Shown in pieces: positions 17,227 to 24,930 of a stretch of DNA of 64,000 nt. Under the pieces are notes generated by a model. That model made no database searches and was not told the DNA's origin. It was given only the letters and a program-made list of their open reading frames with translations. The position numbers were made by a program, and so were the translations under genes. The stretch is from NCBI GenBank assembly GCA_041871065.1, contig CP168942.1, positions 1,203,501-1,267,500 on the forward strand, in the 5' to 3' direction. This DNA is from Weissella confusa (lineage in GTDB: Bacteria; Bacillota; Bacilli; Lactobacillales; Lactobacillaceae). Numbering within the stretch: the first letter of the stretch is position 1; every line of letters begins with the position of its first letter.

Positions 17227-18366
17227 TTAGGCTTCGTCAGTTTCCTCGAAGTCGTCCGCAACATCAGCTTCAACAACTGGTGCGTTTGCGGCTTCTTCTT
17301 CGCGGTTCGCCATGTCAGCAATCACTGCATCGCGTTCGCTTTCAGGCTTGATGTCAATCTTGAAGCCTGTCAAACGTGCAGCCAAGCGAGCGTTTTGTCC
17401 ACGCTTACCAATAGCCAATGACAATTGGTAATCAGGAACCAACACCGTAACGGCACGGTCGTTTGTTGGATCGAAGATAACTTCAACAACTTCAGCTGGG
17501 TTCAAAGCGTTCTTGATGAATTGGGCTGGATCTTCAGTCCATTCAACAATATCCATGTTCTCACCTGACAACTCGTTAACAACGGCTTGCACACGTGCAC
17601 CACGTTGTCCAACCATCGTACCAACGGCATCCAAGTTGCTGTTGTGTGAGTAAACCGCAATCTTTGAACGATCACCAGCTTCACGGGCGATTGACTTAAT
17701 CTCAACCGTTCCATCGAAGACTTCAGGCACTTCAGCTTCAAACAAACGCTTTACCAAGTCAGCGTGCGTACGTGACACAAAGACTTGAGGTCCACGTTGT
17801 TCGTTTTGAACTTGTGAAACCAAGACCTTGATCTTGTCACCCATACGGTACGTTTCGTTTGGCATTTGGTCGCCTTGCTTCATGGCAGCCTCTTGGTTAC
17901 CTGGCAAAATGATGTACAAGAAGCGTGAGTCTTGACGCTCAACTTCTCCCGTAATGATTTCGTTCTCGTAACCGATGAACTTGTCATACACAACACCACG
18001 CTCAGCTTCGCGAACCTTTTGCATGATGATTTGCTTAGCTGTTTGTGCAGCCAAACGTCCGAAGTCAGCAGGCGTGACTTCGAAACGGATTTCATCACCG
18101 ATTTCGTAAGCCTTGTTCAATTCCAAAGCTTCTTCCAACGTAATTTGCTCGTAAGGCTCGTCAATTTCTTCAACGACAGTCTTAACTGAGTAAACCTTGA
18201 TGTTACCCTTCTTTTGATCGAATTGAACTTCAACGTTTTCTGATTCGTCATAGTTCTTTTCGTAGGCCTTCTTCAAAGCCTCTTCAATCGCTTCTACCAA
18301 GACTTCAGCCTTGATACCCTTTTCTTGCTCCAAAGCGTCAAGAGCTTGAACTAATTCCTTACTCAT
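17227..18366 (-). CDS. nusA: Transcription termination/antitermination factor NusA
   Basis: 379 residues, the usual Firmicutes length without the E. coli C-terminal repeats. Regions in order: N-terminal RNA-polymerase-binding domain (1-125), S1 domain (about 135-200), and two KH domains with [14 protein letters not shown] and [15 protein letters not shown] motifs. The acidic tail (about 350-379) is Glu/Asp-rich. NusA modulates pausing and termination and couples transcription with translation. The start is supported by GGAG, and the gene follows rimP by 18 bases. Confidence 0.97.
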   Translation of the reverse strand: MSKELVQALDALEQEKGIKAEVLVEAIEEALKKAYEKNYDESENVEVQFDQKKGNIKVYSVKTVVEEIDEPYEQITLEEALELNKAYEIGDEIRFEVTPADFGRLAAQTAKQIIMQKVREAERGVVYDKFIGYENEIITGEVERQDSRFLYIILPGNQEAAMKQGDQMPNETYRMGDKIKVLVSQVQNEQRGPQVFVSRTHADLVKRLFEAEVPEVFDGTVEIKSIAREAGDRSKIAVYSHNSNLDAVGTMVGQRGARVQAVVNELSGENMDIVEWTEDPAQFIKNALNPAEVVEVIFDPTNDRAVTVLVPDYQLSLAIGKRGQNARLAARLTGFKIDIKPESERDAVIADMANREEEAANAPVVEADVADDFEETDEA

Positions 18367-18384
18367 TTGGATTCTCCATATAAA

Positions 18385-19071
18385 TTAGAAGTTATTTGCT
18401 TGACGTGCTTGTGCAATTGCAGCGCGTGGGACTTCGACTTCAGAATCATCATCCATCGTAATCGTCAACGTCTCATCTGAGACTGCCGTCAACTCACCAG
18501 CAAAGTCTTTCTTACCATCAATCTTTTGGTACGTCGAAACGCGAACCATTTTGTTCATTGCCCATTCGAAATCTTCAGGGGTGGTCAAAATGCGTTCTTG
18601 ACTGATTGTTAGGTTAGCAGACTTGATGTCAGCGCGTGGCACCGCAATTGTCTTGCGCTTTCCCTTAACTGTGATTGCCAACGTCAATTCGTCGTCAGTC
18701 ACCGCCGTTAATTCACCGTCAATTTCGTTTTGTCCGTCCATCGGTTGGTTTAACTTCACGTGAATATACTTCTCAAGGGCCCACTCGAAATCTTGTGGAC
18801 GCTTAAGTTCACGTTCAGCACCAGGTGATGAGACATCCATTAGGTATGCCTCTGGGAATGGATCTGGTTCGATTTGGTCCAAACGTTCACCGATCAATTC
18901 AGTCAACATCACCAAATCGTCCATGTTAATTGCGCCATCAAGACGATCAACCAACACACGCAAGACCATATCTGAATCTTGCTTTTCATAAATCACGTCC
19001 CATAGGTCAAACCCGTGGTCTGCCAACTCAGGCGTGAGGACAGCTTGCACTGTTTCTACAACGTTTGCCAT
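18385..19071 (-). CDS. rimP: Ribosome maturation factor RimP with duplicated C-terminal domain
   Basis: 228 residues, whereas RimP is usually about 150-160. Residues 1-80 are the normal N-terminal domain, ending in the DVSSPGAERELKRP motif that leads into the SH3-like C-terminal domain. That domain occurs twice: about 86-148 and about 165-225. The copies align over their whole length, sharing DFEWA at the start, GELTAV in the middle and VPRA near the end. There is no frameshift or stop between. RimP helps assemble the 30S head region. The start has a GGGAGGG site; the gene heads the operon. Confidence 0.94.
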   Translation of the reverse strand: MANVVETVQAVLTPELADHGFDLWDVIYEKQDSDMVLRVLVDRLDGAINMDDLVMLTELIGERLDQIEPDPFPEAYLMDVSSPGAERELKRPQDFEWALEKYIHVKLNQPMDGQNEIDGELTAVTDDELTLAITVKGKRKTIAVPRADIKSANLTISQERILTTPEDFEWAMNKMVRVSTYQKIDGKKDFAGELTAVSDETLTITMDDDSEVEVPRAAIAQARQANNF

Positions 19072-19121
19072 GTTTTCCCTCCCTTCGTTCCGTAAATCAT
19101 CTATGTCAGAGGTAAAACCCT

Positions 19122-19161
19122 AAAAAAATGAGCGGCCAAGGAAATTCGTTCCTGGCCACTC
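19122..19161 (-). terminator. Terminator after 48-aa membrane peptide gene
   Basis: GAGTGGCCAGGAA / TTCCTTGGCCGCTC imperfect stem on the minus strand followed by a seven-T run. It separates the small gene at 19231 from the rimP operon. Confidence 0.88.
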
Positions 19162-19230
19162 AACTAAGAGCTTATTCATTAACAGTATCTACAATAACAC
19201 TTTTATATGAAAAGTGCAACTGCAATACCA

Positions 19231-19377
19231 TTAATTTGATGTCACTAGTTCATGCTTTTCTGTACGTTCAACCTGCTCGGTTTTATCAGAACGTGCTTCT
19301 GCCTTTTGAATAATCCAATAACCAACGAATGCAACAACTGCAGCTAACAAACTTAAAATGCTCATTACAAATGCCAT
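19231..19377 (-). CDS. Small single-pass membrane peptide, 48 aa
   Basis: Begins MAFVMSILSLLAAVVAF, with one hydrophobic segment (2-23), then a charged C-terminal half (about 25-48) rich in Lys, Glu, Arg and Thr. The ATG at 19377 has GGGGG 8 bases upstream and the gene ends in TAA followed by a strong terminator, so it looks like a real, separately transcribed gene. The topology (short anchor and charged cytoplasmic tail) fits regulatory membrane peptides, but I recognise no family. It is transcribed towards rimP and adjoins the surface-protein locus. Confidence 0.72.
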   Translation of the reverse strand: MAFVMSILSLLAAVVAFVGYWIIQKAEARSDKTEQVERTEKHELVTSN

Positions 19378-19477
19378 CGTGATTACCCCCTTTGTCGCAA
19401 AAATCATCAACTAACTTTCAATCAATACAGTTATTATAGTCGATGCCTCGGCAACTGGGTGGATTTAGTTCCATATT

Positions 19478-20710
19478 TTACAAAAAACTCTTGATAAACC
19501 CTAGTTTCGTCATCAAGAATTGTGCTGCAACAGCCACCACACTCATACCAATTGAAATAGCTGAGAAAGTACGCGCTTTATCCGTCCAGATTGATGCATT
19601 TGGTAAATCTGAAATAGAACTAATCAAATCAGGCTTCTTAACCGCTTGCACTTGTGCTTGTGTTTGCGTCGCATTCACTGATACTGGTGTACTCTGTACA
19701 GACGAACCAGATGTTTGGTTCGTTGCAAGGTTTGTCTGATTGCCAGCGTTAGCTACTGAGCCAACCACTGACGCAATTGGCGTTGCAACAACTGGGGTTG
19801 ATGTAGACACCACATTTGACGCCGTAACTGGCGTTGTGGTTGCAACTGAAGCAGCCTGTGCAATCACGTTCGGTGCCACACTGACACTCGTGTCCGACTT
19901 TTGCATCACTGGCTTGTTGATGTGTGACGCTTGCGATCCCTCACTTTTGGCCGTCACATCAGCGGGTGTTGCTGAAGTAGCTGGCACCAAATCCGCGATT
20001 GAAGCACCCGAGTGTGGTGCAACTGGCCCAACTGGTGCAACGATTGGTTGATTTGGCACAACGGCTGATGAACTCATGTACTGTGGTTCATTTGGTACCA
20101 TCGCTGATGATGTCATATACTGTGGTTCATTTGGCACGACCGCCGATGACGTCATGTATACCGGCTCATTTGGCACGGTCGCTGATGATGTCATATATTG
20201 CGGTTCGTTCGGCACAACCGCTGATGACGTCACATATTGTGGCTCAGCCGGCACACTGTCAGTCCCAGTAACAACATCAGGCTGCGCAACCCCGGCCTGA
20301 TCAACGTTTAGAGTGAAATGTGCCACTGATCCTGAAATGGCCGACAAATCCACATAGAACTTACCGTCATTTACACTATAAATGTAACCTTGGTCAGCCG
20401 TGATTGCTGAATTTGCGACTAGATTATCTGGCAACGGAATCAGACTCATGCCAGTCAAATCACCATCTTGATTCAAATATTCAATACTTGAACCACCATT
20501 TTCACCATTCGTTTGTGTCCATGTAACCGGGTTGCCAGCTTCATCAACCAAGTTAATCACAATTTCTTTAGGATTGTTCACCGCTTCTGTTTCTACACCA
20601 GAAGCATACGGTGATGCTGCAACTGGGTCAGTTTGCGTTGTAACCGTTACGCCAATCATCGATAAACTAGCAATTGTTACAAGTAGCAACTTTTTATTTC
20701 TCATGTTCAT
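19478..20710 (-). CDS. Cell-surface protein with 13-residue repeats
   Basis: 410 residues. N-terminal signal peptide (about 1-32, cleavage near VAAS), a folded-looking domain (about 45-145), then five copies of a 13-residue unit of the form VPNEPQYMTSSA-x (153-217) plus a partial sixth. A long Thr/Val/Ala/Ser-rich stalk follows (about 225-375), then one C-terminal hydrophobic segment (about 383-404) ending GFIKSFL. There is no LPXTG motif, so it is probably held by the C-terminal segment. Function is unknown. It lies downstream of a 3-TM protein and a matrixin protease in the same direction (24- and 4-base gaps), consistent with an operon. Confidence 0.82.
   Translation of the reverse strand: MNMRNKKLLLVTIASLSMIGVTVTTQTDPVAASPYASGVETEAVNNPKEIVINLVDEAGNPVTWTQTNGENGGSSIEYLNQDGDLTGMSLIPLPDNLVANSAITADQGYIYSVNDGKFYVDLSAISGSVAHFTLNVDQAGVAQPDVVTGTDSVPAEPQYVTSSAVVPNEPQYMTSSATVPNEPVYMTSSAVVPNEPQYMTSSAMVPNEPQYMSSSAVVPNQPIVAPVGPVAPHSGASIADLVPATSATPADVTAKSEGSQASHINKPVMQKSDTSVSVAPNVIAQAASVATTTPVTASNVVSTSTPVVATPIASVVGSVANAGNQTNLATNQTSGSSVQSTPVSVNATQTQAQVQAVKKPDLISSISDLPNASIWTDKARTFSAISIGMSVVAVAAQFLMTKLGFIKSFL
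20045..20254 (-). repeat. 39-bp coding tandem repeats in surface protein gene
   Basis: Five 39-bp units and a partial sixth, encoding VPNEPQYMTSSA-type 13-mers. Units differ mainly at synonymous sites and at residues 4, 6, 8, 9 and 13. As the unit length is a multiple of three, copy number can change without loss of frame, as in many surface-protein stalks. Confidence 0.9.
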
Positions 20711-20734
20711 GTTAGACGCCCCTTTCGCCCTTAT

Positions 20735-21064
20735 TTATCGAACTGTATAGCTGAGCGCCACAGCCTTAAAGACCCAAGCAACGACCAAAAATACCAATGG
20801 CAAGTTCGCTAACAACCCTTTTGTAAGTCCCCGCAGCAATACGGTGTACACAACTCGTGATACTGACAATAGAATGGCCGTCGTCAAAACAGCCAATGAT
20901 AGCGTCATCCAGAATTGCGAATTAGGTTGTACAAACATGTCAAAAATGCTCGTCACAACGTACAGAACGATAATGCCCATTGTCTGGGTGCCCCTTCTGT
21001 CAACTTTCTCTTTTAGTGTCTTGCGATAATCTCCCTTACCAGGCACAACCACATTTGATGCCAT
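20735..21064 (-). CDS. Hypothetical membrane protein, three TM segments
   Basis: 109 residues. A basic cytoplasmic-looking start (about 1-28, with GKGDYRKTLKEKVDRRG) is followed by three hydrophobic segments (about 29-46, 52-77 and 84-105). I do not recognise a family. It lies 4 bases after the matrixin gene and 24 bases before the repeat surface protein, so it is likely part of the same transcript and may help place or fold one of them (inference from position). Confidence 0.75.
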   Translation of the reverse strand: MASNVVVPGKGDYRKTLKEKVDRRGTQTMGIIVLYVVTSIFDMFVQPNSQFWMTLSLAVLTTAILLSVSRVVYTVLLRGLTKGLLANLPLVFLVVAWVFKAVALSYTVR

Positions 21065-21068
21065 TCTC

Positions 21069-21869
21069 TTACTCTTTCACTTCAGCGACAGTCGCCATTT
21101 GTTGCATTTGCTTAACAACCTGGCGATGCCAAACAACTACACGCACTACAACCAATAATGATGCAACTGCTAAACCAATAACCATCGTCCAAAAAACAGT
21201 CGGCAAGTGTGCAACGCGTGCTTCAAACATAGATGTTCGTTGCACCATCATACCTTGCGAAAGCCACGACTTTTTTGTCGCCAACTGTTGAATGGCTCCT
21301 GTATCAACTTGCCACGGTAAATGACTCGCATCCCACTCTGAAATGGCCTGAATTGGGCCTAAATTCACTGGGTACATCAAATCATTTTTGTCCTGCAAAT
21401 TGTGTTGCAGACCCATCGCATGACCAATTTCGTGCGCTAATACGCTCGTTAGAAAGCTGTTTTCAGTCGCATATGATGTTAAGTCATAATCTTCCTGAAT
21501 CCCCTTGGTGTGAATCACAATCTGCTTCACACCTTGCATATCAGCTGTTTCACCTAGCACATCAGCCGCAACCTGTTGCGTCTTACTGTTTCCTGTAATA
21601 TTGTTTGCGTCGTCAAATGAAATCGTAATCGTTGTGACATTTGGTGTTGCTGTTGAACCTTTAAACATCTGCGGATCCTGCAAGGCAGTCGTCCACATCG
21701 TTTCAGCTTTGGTCACAGCCTTCGCCTCAGATACTGATGCATTCAATAATTGCACCTGAAAGCGCGGTGTTTCATCGGCCTTCACATTTTTGGGTGCACT
21801 CGTTAAAAGCATCATGACACCAATTATCGCTAATACACTCCGAAAGCAAAGCTTCGTTGTCTTTGCCAT
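21069..21869 (-). CDS. Membrane-anchored matrixin-family zinc metalloprotease
   Basis: 266 residues from ATG 21869; the longer reading starts at TTG and includes the GAGGAG ribosome site. A signal peptide covers about 1-31 (ending VKADE). The catalytic domain carries the extended zinc motif HEIGHAMGLQH (about 148-158): three His ligands, the general base Glu, and the metzincin Gly, followed about 10 residues later by MYP, a plausible Met-turn. A single TM segment (about 210-235) and a short basic cytoplasmic tail end the protein. It is therefore an extracytoplasmic, C-terminally anchored protease. Its downstream partners are a 3-TM protein and a repeat surface protein, a plausible substrate. 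Confidence 0.88.
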   Translation of the reverse strand: MAKTTKLCFRSVLAIIGVMMLLTSAPKNVKADETPRFQVQLLNASVSEAKAVTKAETMWTTALQDPQMFKGSTATPNVTTITISFDDANNITGNSKTQQVAADVLGETADMQGVKQIVIHTKGIQEDYDLTSYATENSFLTSVLAHEIGHAMGLQHNLQDKNDLMYPVNLGPIQAISEWDASHLPWQVDTGAIQQLATKKSWLSQGMMVQRTSMFEARVAHLPTVFWTMVIGLAVASLLVVVRVVVWHRQVVKQMQQMATVAEVKE

Positions 21870-21981
21870 GTGACACTCTCTCCTCAATTATCTCTCACTC
21901 GTTTACACGGTTTCGAAACAATCAAAACGCATTATACGCGTCTATCCCGTTCCTATCGTACAAACTTTTTTCGTTTAGCGT

Positions 21982-22051
21982 AAAAAAATGAAGGGGTAAC
22001 ATAACCACAGCTACCACTTCAGTACCCTAACCGATAAAATTTCCCTTACTA
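21982..22051 (-). ncRNA. Candidate small RNA in a 380-base gene-free stretch
   Basis: The gap 21870-22249 holds no convincing gene. On the minus strand a TATAAT box lies at 22063-22058, and about 30 bases after its expected start point comes a stem TGAAGTGGTA / TACCCCTTCA (21989-22022) followed by seven T. This makes a unit of about 70 nucleotides with a promoter and a terminator. No good -35 is visible. A second TATAAT (about 21937-21932) after this terminator probably serves the matrixin operon, so the unit looks separate and not an attenuator, though that is not proven. Confidence 0.4.
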
Positions 22052-22249
22052 AATGTCATTATAACAGTCTTTTGATAGATTTTTCAGAAAAACATCAAAC
22101 TGTAAACTTTAAAGTCAACCTATATTTTTTAAAGAACGAACAAAAAATTGATAAGTCTACCAAAGCGCACCCTTAGTGTGACTCTCAAACACTTTAAACA
22201 ATCACGACTATGCTAGAATGAAGGCATCAAAAACATTGGAGCCATTACT

Positions 22250-22606
22250 ATGCAAACAGATCAACTTGTTTTAGCTGCAATCAATGTTGTACGACAAGCA
22301 TTCGGCCACGGTCACTTCATCACCGATGCAGCAAACGCGACTGACGCGATTCACCAATATCTTGCATCTGCTGCCAGTGTGAATGACGATACAATCGCGA
22401 TTGACGTTTATGAAGGCACAACGCAGCCCATCATCGTGTTCACTTACAACCACGATGCCCAAATCATTGCGGGTGAAACATGGACGTGGATTATGATGGA
22501 CGAAGCAGTCATTTCTGAAGGCGTCCCTTTCCAACTCGTTAGTCCCGACACCGTCGACCGATTGCACCTACAACTTAATCAGCAACTAGCGCATTATGCT
22601 AAGTAA
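22250..22606 (+). CDS. Hypothetical protein, 118 aa
   Basis: No family recognised. The protein is soluble, acidic and mixed alpha/beta: a helical start (QTDQLVLAAINVVRQAF), a strand-rich middle (about 50-95, with IAIDVYEG and IIVFTYN), and a helical end. The ATG has a GGAG site 8 bases upstream, and an extended -10 (TGCTAGAAT, 22211-22219) precedes it. It is monocistronic, ending in a strong terminator. It is the only plus-strand gene between 1 and 26 kb. Confidence 0.75.
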   Translation: MQTDQLVLAAINVVRQAFGHGHFITDAANATDAIHQYLASAASVNDDTIAIDVYEGTTQPIIVFTYNHDAQIIAGETWTWIMMDEAVISEGVPFQLVSPDTVDRLHLQLNQQLAHYAK

Positions 22607-22653
22607 AGAAAACCCTGTAAGTTTGGATTCACACCAACTTACAGGGTTTTCTT
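22606..22653. terminator. Bidirectional terminator between convergent genes
   Basis: AAGAAAACCCTGTAAGTT / AACTTACAGGGTTTTCTT long stem with A- and T-runs on both sides, between the convergent genes ending at 22606 and 22673. Confidence 0.92.
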
Positions 22654-22672
22654 CATATTAGATGCGGCACTA

Positions 22673-23575
22673 TCATCTATATTTCTCAAGGAGTTCCATA
22701 TCAAAGCCTTGCTCAAGTGCTTGAGAGTGTAGGAATTCTTTGATTTTGTCGTATTTACGTTTTGATTTTTCTTTTCTAATAAGTACTGACCTCACAACAC
22801 TTTCAAACATGTTTAGCGGTTTTGCAATCTCAGAAAAGTCAGTAAACAATTCACTAGCTAATGCATAGTTTAACCGATCCATTTCGCTCATTTGAGGATT
22901 TTCCGCAAAAAGTCGTTTTAGATTCTCCACCTTTGTTTCCCCTTGGTCGAACGGCAATCTAATTTGCTTTTGAACGATTTGTTGCTGCTTGTGCCCATTC
23001 TTAGCTTTATTCAAAGGCAATTCAACAGATACGTTAGTCATTACAGATGACTCTTCAGTATCACTCGAACTGAAGTGAGCTGTTCGAAGTTTCTCTCTTG
23101 AGACATTCACAATTTGATTCAGTTCGTCAAGCGTATGACCCGAGTCTTCAACGATCTCCGCAATGGTTTTTGTGGCCTGTACACTGTTTTCGTTCAACAG
23201 TGCCGCCCCAATACTTGATGCATTCTGCCCTTTTTCTGCCCGTGCTTTTATTTTTTCCCACGTAAGATCAGCAATGCCGAGATAGTCATGACCACCAAAG
23301 TGCAGGCCCATCTCTTCAGACAAAGCCTGACCCTCAGCATTATTCAATTTCATTTCCTTAACCAAGCCGGAGAATGTCAGTAATGATTGCGTTTCATCTT
23401 CTTTATGAAATTTGCCTAACTTTTCACTGGCATTATCATCAATCTTCTCTGCAACGCCTTCCACCGCTGTCGTTTCACTCACATCATCAGCGATAAACTG
23501 ATTTCTAAATAACGTTATCGCCAATAAACAACCCACTGCCACACAAACAACTAATACTATTATAAAAACCATCAT
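22673..23575 (-). CDS. Hypothetical N-terminally anchored protein, about 300 aa
   Basis: I chose ATG 23575 because AGGGTGAG lies 7 bases upstream; a longer reading to 23659 adds 28 residues without a better site. One N-terminal TM segment (about 1-22) is followed by a large, charged, mostly helical cytoplasmic-looking or surface region: an acidic stretch (about 27-65), a middle part with HTLDELNQIVNVSREKL, and a Lys/Glu-rich C-terminal helix region (KEKSKRKYDKIKEF). No domain is recognised. Base and codon use are more AT-rich than in the neighbours, suggesting accessory origin. It is monocistronic. Confidence 0.7.
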   Translation of the reverse strand: MMVFIIVLVVCVAVGCLLAITLFRNQFIADDVSETTAVEGVAEKIDDNASEKLGKFHKEDETQSLLTFSGLVKEMKLNNAEGQALSEEMGLHFGGHDYLGIADLTWEKIKARAEKGQNASSIGAALLNENSVQATKTIAEIVEDSGHTLDELNQIVNVSREKLRTAHFSSSDTEESSVMTNVSVELPLNKAKNGHKQQQIVQKQIRLPFDQGETKVENLKRLFAENPQMSEMDRLNYALASELFTDFSEIAKPLNMFESVVRSVLIRKEKSKRKYDKIKEFLHSQALEQGFDMELLEKYR

Positions 23576-23668
23576 AAATAAACTCACCCTTAATAGAAAT
23601 CTAATTCCACATAACCATACTCCGATTTTATGTACTTTTTTCAAATTATCATTAAACAATCAGACAAA

Positions 23669-23703
23669 CAAAAACGGACCGAATTACAACGATTCGGTCC
23701 GCA
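23669..23703 (-). terminator. Terminator after lactate oxidase gene
   Basis: GCGGACCGAAT / ATTCGGTCCGT stem and T-run on the minus strand, just after the stop at 23716. Confidence 0.9.
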
Positions 23704-23715
23704 TTTCACGCTATA

Positions 23716-24822
23716 TTAAAACTTTGCATCAATAATCTTGGCACGTTGCAACTCAGCAACCGTGTGAGAGCCCGTTAATTGCATGACAATCTTAAGTTCT
23801 TCGGCCAAGTGCTCATAAACCGATTGGACACCAGCCGCCCCGCCTTGGTTCAATCCCCAAAGCATTGGACGACCGAGCGCCACGACATCAGCACCAAGCG
23901 CAATCGCCTTGGCAACGTCCTCCCCACGACGAATGCCAGAATCAAAGACGATTGGAACTCGATGGTTAACAGCCTTAGCAACAGCAGCCAACGTATCAAT
24001 AGAAGCTGGTGCACCGTTCAACTCACGACCGCCGTGGTTTGATACCCAAATACCATCAGCGCCAGCAGCAATGGCAGCTAACGCATCATCAGGATCTTGA
24101 ATACCCTTCACAAACACAGGCAGACCATTCGCCATCTGCTTAACCTTAGTTATGTCAGACAAGGCCAAATCCTGCTTAGCGCGTGCATAAATCTCAGCAA
24201 TTCCCAGTCCTTCACCTGAACCAGCCGCATTTGAGAACGCAGCTAGATTTTCCATTGGCAATGGAAAGGCGAAGTTATTTATGATGTCCGCTTCACGATA
24301 ACCACCCAATGTGGCATCGGCCGTCAAGATAATGGCCTTATAGCCATTCTTAACCGCTTCATCCAACAAATATTGGTTAAATTCGTCATCACGAGACATA
24401 TAGAGTTGGAAAAACTTAGGTGTTTCAGGTGATGACGCAGCAACATCAGCAATGCGTGAGTTGCCATACGTTGACAAGCTGAAAATTGTACCAGCCGCAC
24501 CAACGCCCTTGACCGTTACGCGTTCCCCGTTTTCATTCATCAAGCCGTGTGCAGCGATTGGCGCCGCAATCACAGGCATTGATAGTGGAATGTCCAATAA
24601 TGTCGTTGATAGATCAGGTGCGCTAATGTTCTGTAGCATGCGCGGGATGAGTTGATAGTGGCGGAATGCCGTTTCATTGTCGTGCAAGACTTGTTCGTCG
24701 GATGATCCGCCGTCGACATAGCCGAAAGCACCCGCCTCAGTGTCACGTTGTACTGCTGCTCGCAAGCGTGGCAAATCGATGATGTTCAAAGCTTCTTCTT
24801 TCGTACTACCTTGATAAGCCAT
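23716..24822 (-). CDS. lox: L-lactate oxidase / FMN-dependent alpha-hydroxy acid oxidase
   Basis: 368 residues, the length of LAB lactate oxidases. The FMN TIM-barrel signature is present: the active-site motif SNHGGRELNGAP (catalytic His and Arg, about 262-273), the FDSGIRRGEDVAKA phosphate site (about 292), and the ALGRPMLWGL end strand. The N-terminal FGYVDGGSSDE motif also matches. The enzyme oxidises L-lactate to pyruvate, reducing O2 to H2O2, under aerobic conditions. A consensus cre box lies upstream (24917-24930), so CcpA control is likely. Other alpha-hydroxy acids are possible substrates. Confidence 0.9.
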   Translation of the reverse strand: MAYQGSTKEEALNIIDLPRLRAAVQRDTEAGAFGYVDGGSSDEQVLHDNETAFRHYQLIPRMLQNISAPDLSTTLLDIPLSMPVIAAPIAAHGLMNENGERVTVKGVGAAGTIFSLSTYGNSRIADVAASSPETPKFFQLYMSRDDEFNQYLLDEAVKNGYKAIILTADATLGGYREADIINNFAFPLPMENLAAFSNAAGSGEGLGIAEIYARAKQDLALSDITKVKQMANGLPVFVKGIQDPDDALAAIAAGADGIWVSNHGGRELNGAPASIDTLAAVAKAVNHRVPIVFDSGIRRGEDVAKAIALGADVVALGRPMLWGLNQGGAAGVQSVYEHLAEELKIVMQLTGSHTVAELQRAKIIDAKF

Positions 24823-24879
24823 CTGTGATTACCTTCTTTAAACTAGATTGAATAAATGCAAATAAAAATTTACACATTT

Positions 24880-24910
24880 AGTATACCGCCCTAACTTTCA
24901 ACTGGTTCAA
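24880..24910 (-). promoter_or_regulatory. Promoter of lactate oxidase gene
   Basis: On the minus strand, -35 TTGAAC (24910-24905), 19-base spacer, -10 TATACT (24885-24880). The spacer is slightly long. The AT-rich leader runs about 50 bases to the start codon. Confidence 0.5.
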
Positions 24911-24916
24911 AAAAGG

Positions 24917-24930
24917 TGTAACCGATTACA
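24917..24930 (-). promoter_or_regulatory. Catabolite-responsive element (cre)
   Basis: The 14-mer TGTAACCGATTACA fits the cre consensus TGWNANCGNTNWCA at every position and is palindromic. It lies just upstream of the -35 of the lactate oxidase promoter (centre about 50 bases before the expected start) and directly abuts the stop of the upstream MFS gene. Upstream placement is typical of CcpA-activated genes, downstream of repressed ones, so the sign of control is open. Confidence 0.7.

Noticed and set aside
20045..20254. Regular spaced repeats resembling a CRISPR array
   Set aside because: The units are 39 bp with no spacer, in frame, and encode the 13-residue surface repeats. No cas genes are present.
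19478..20710. Sortase-anchored LPXTG protein
   Set aside because: The C-terminus has a hydrophobic segment but no LPXTG and no strong basic tail; it ends GFIKSFL.
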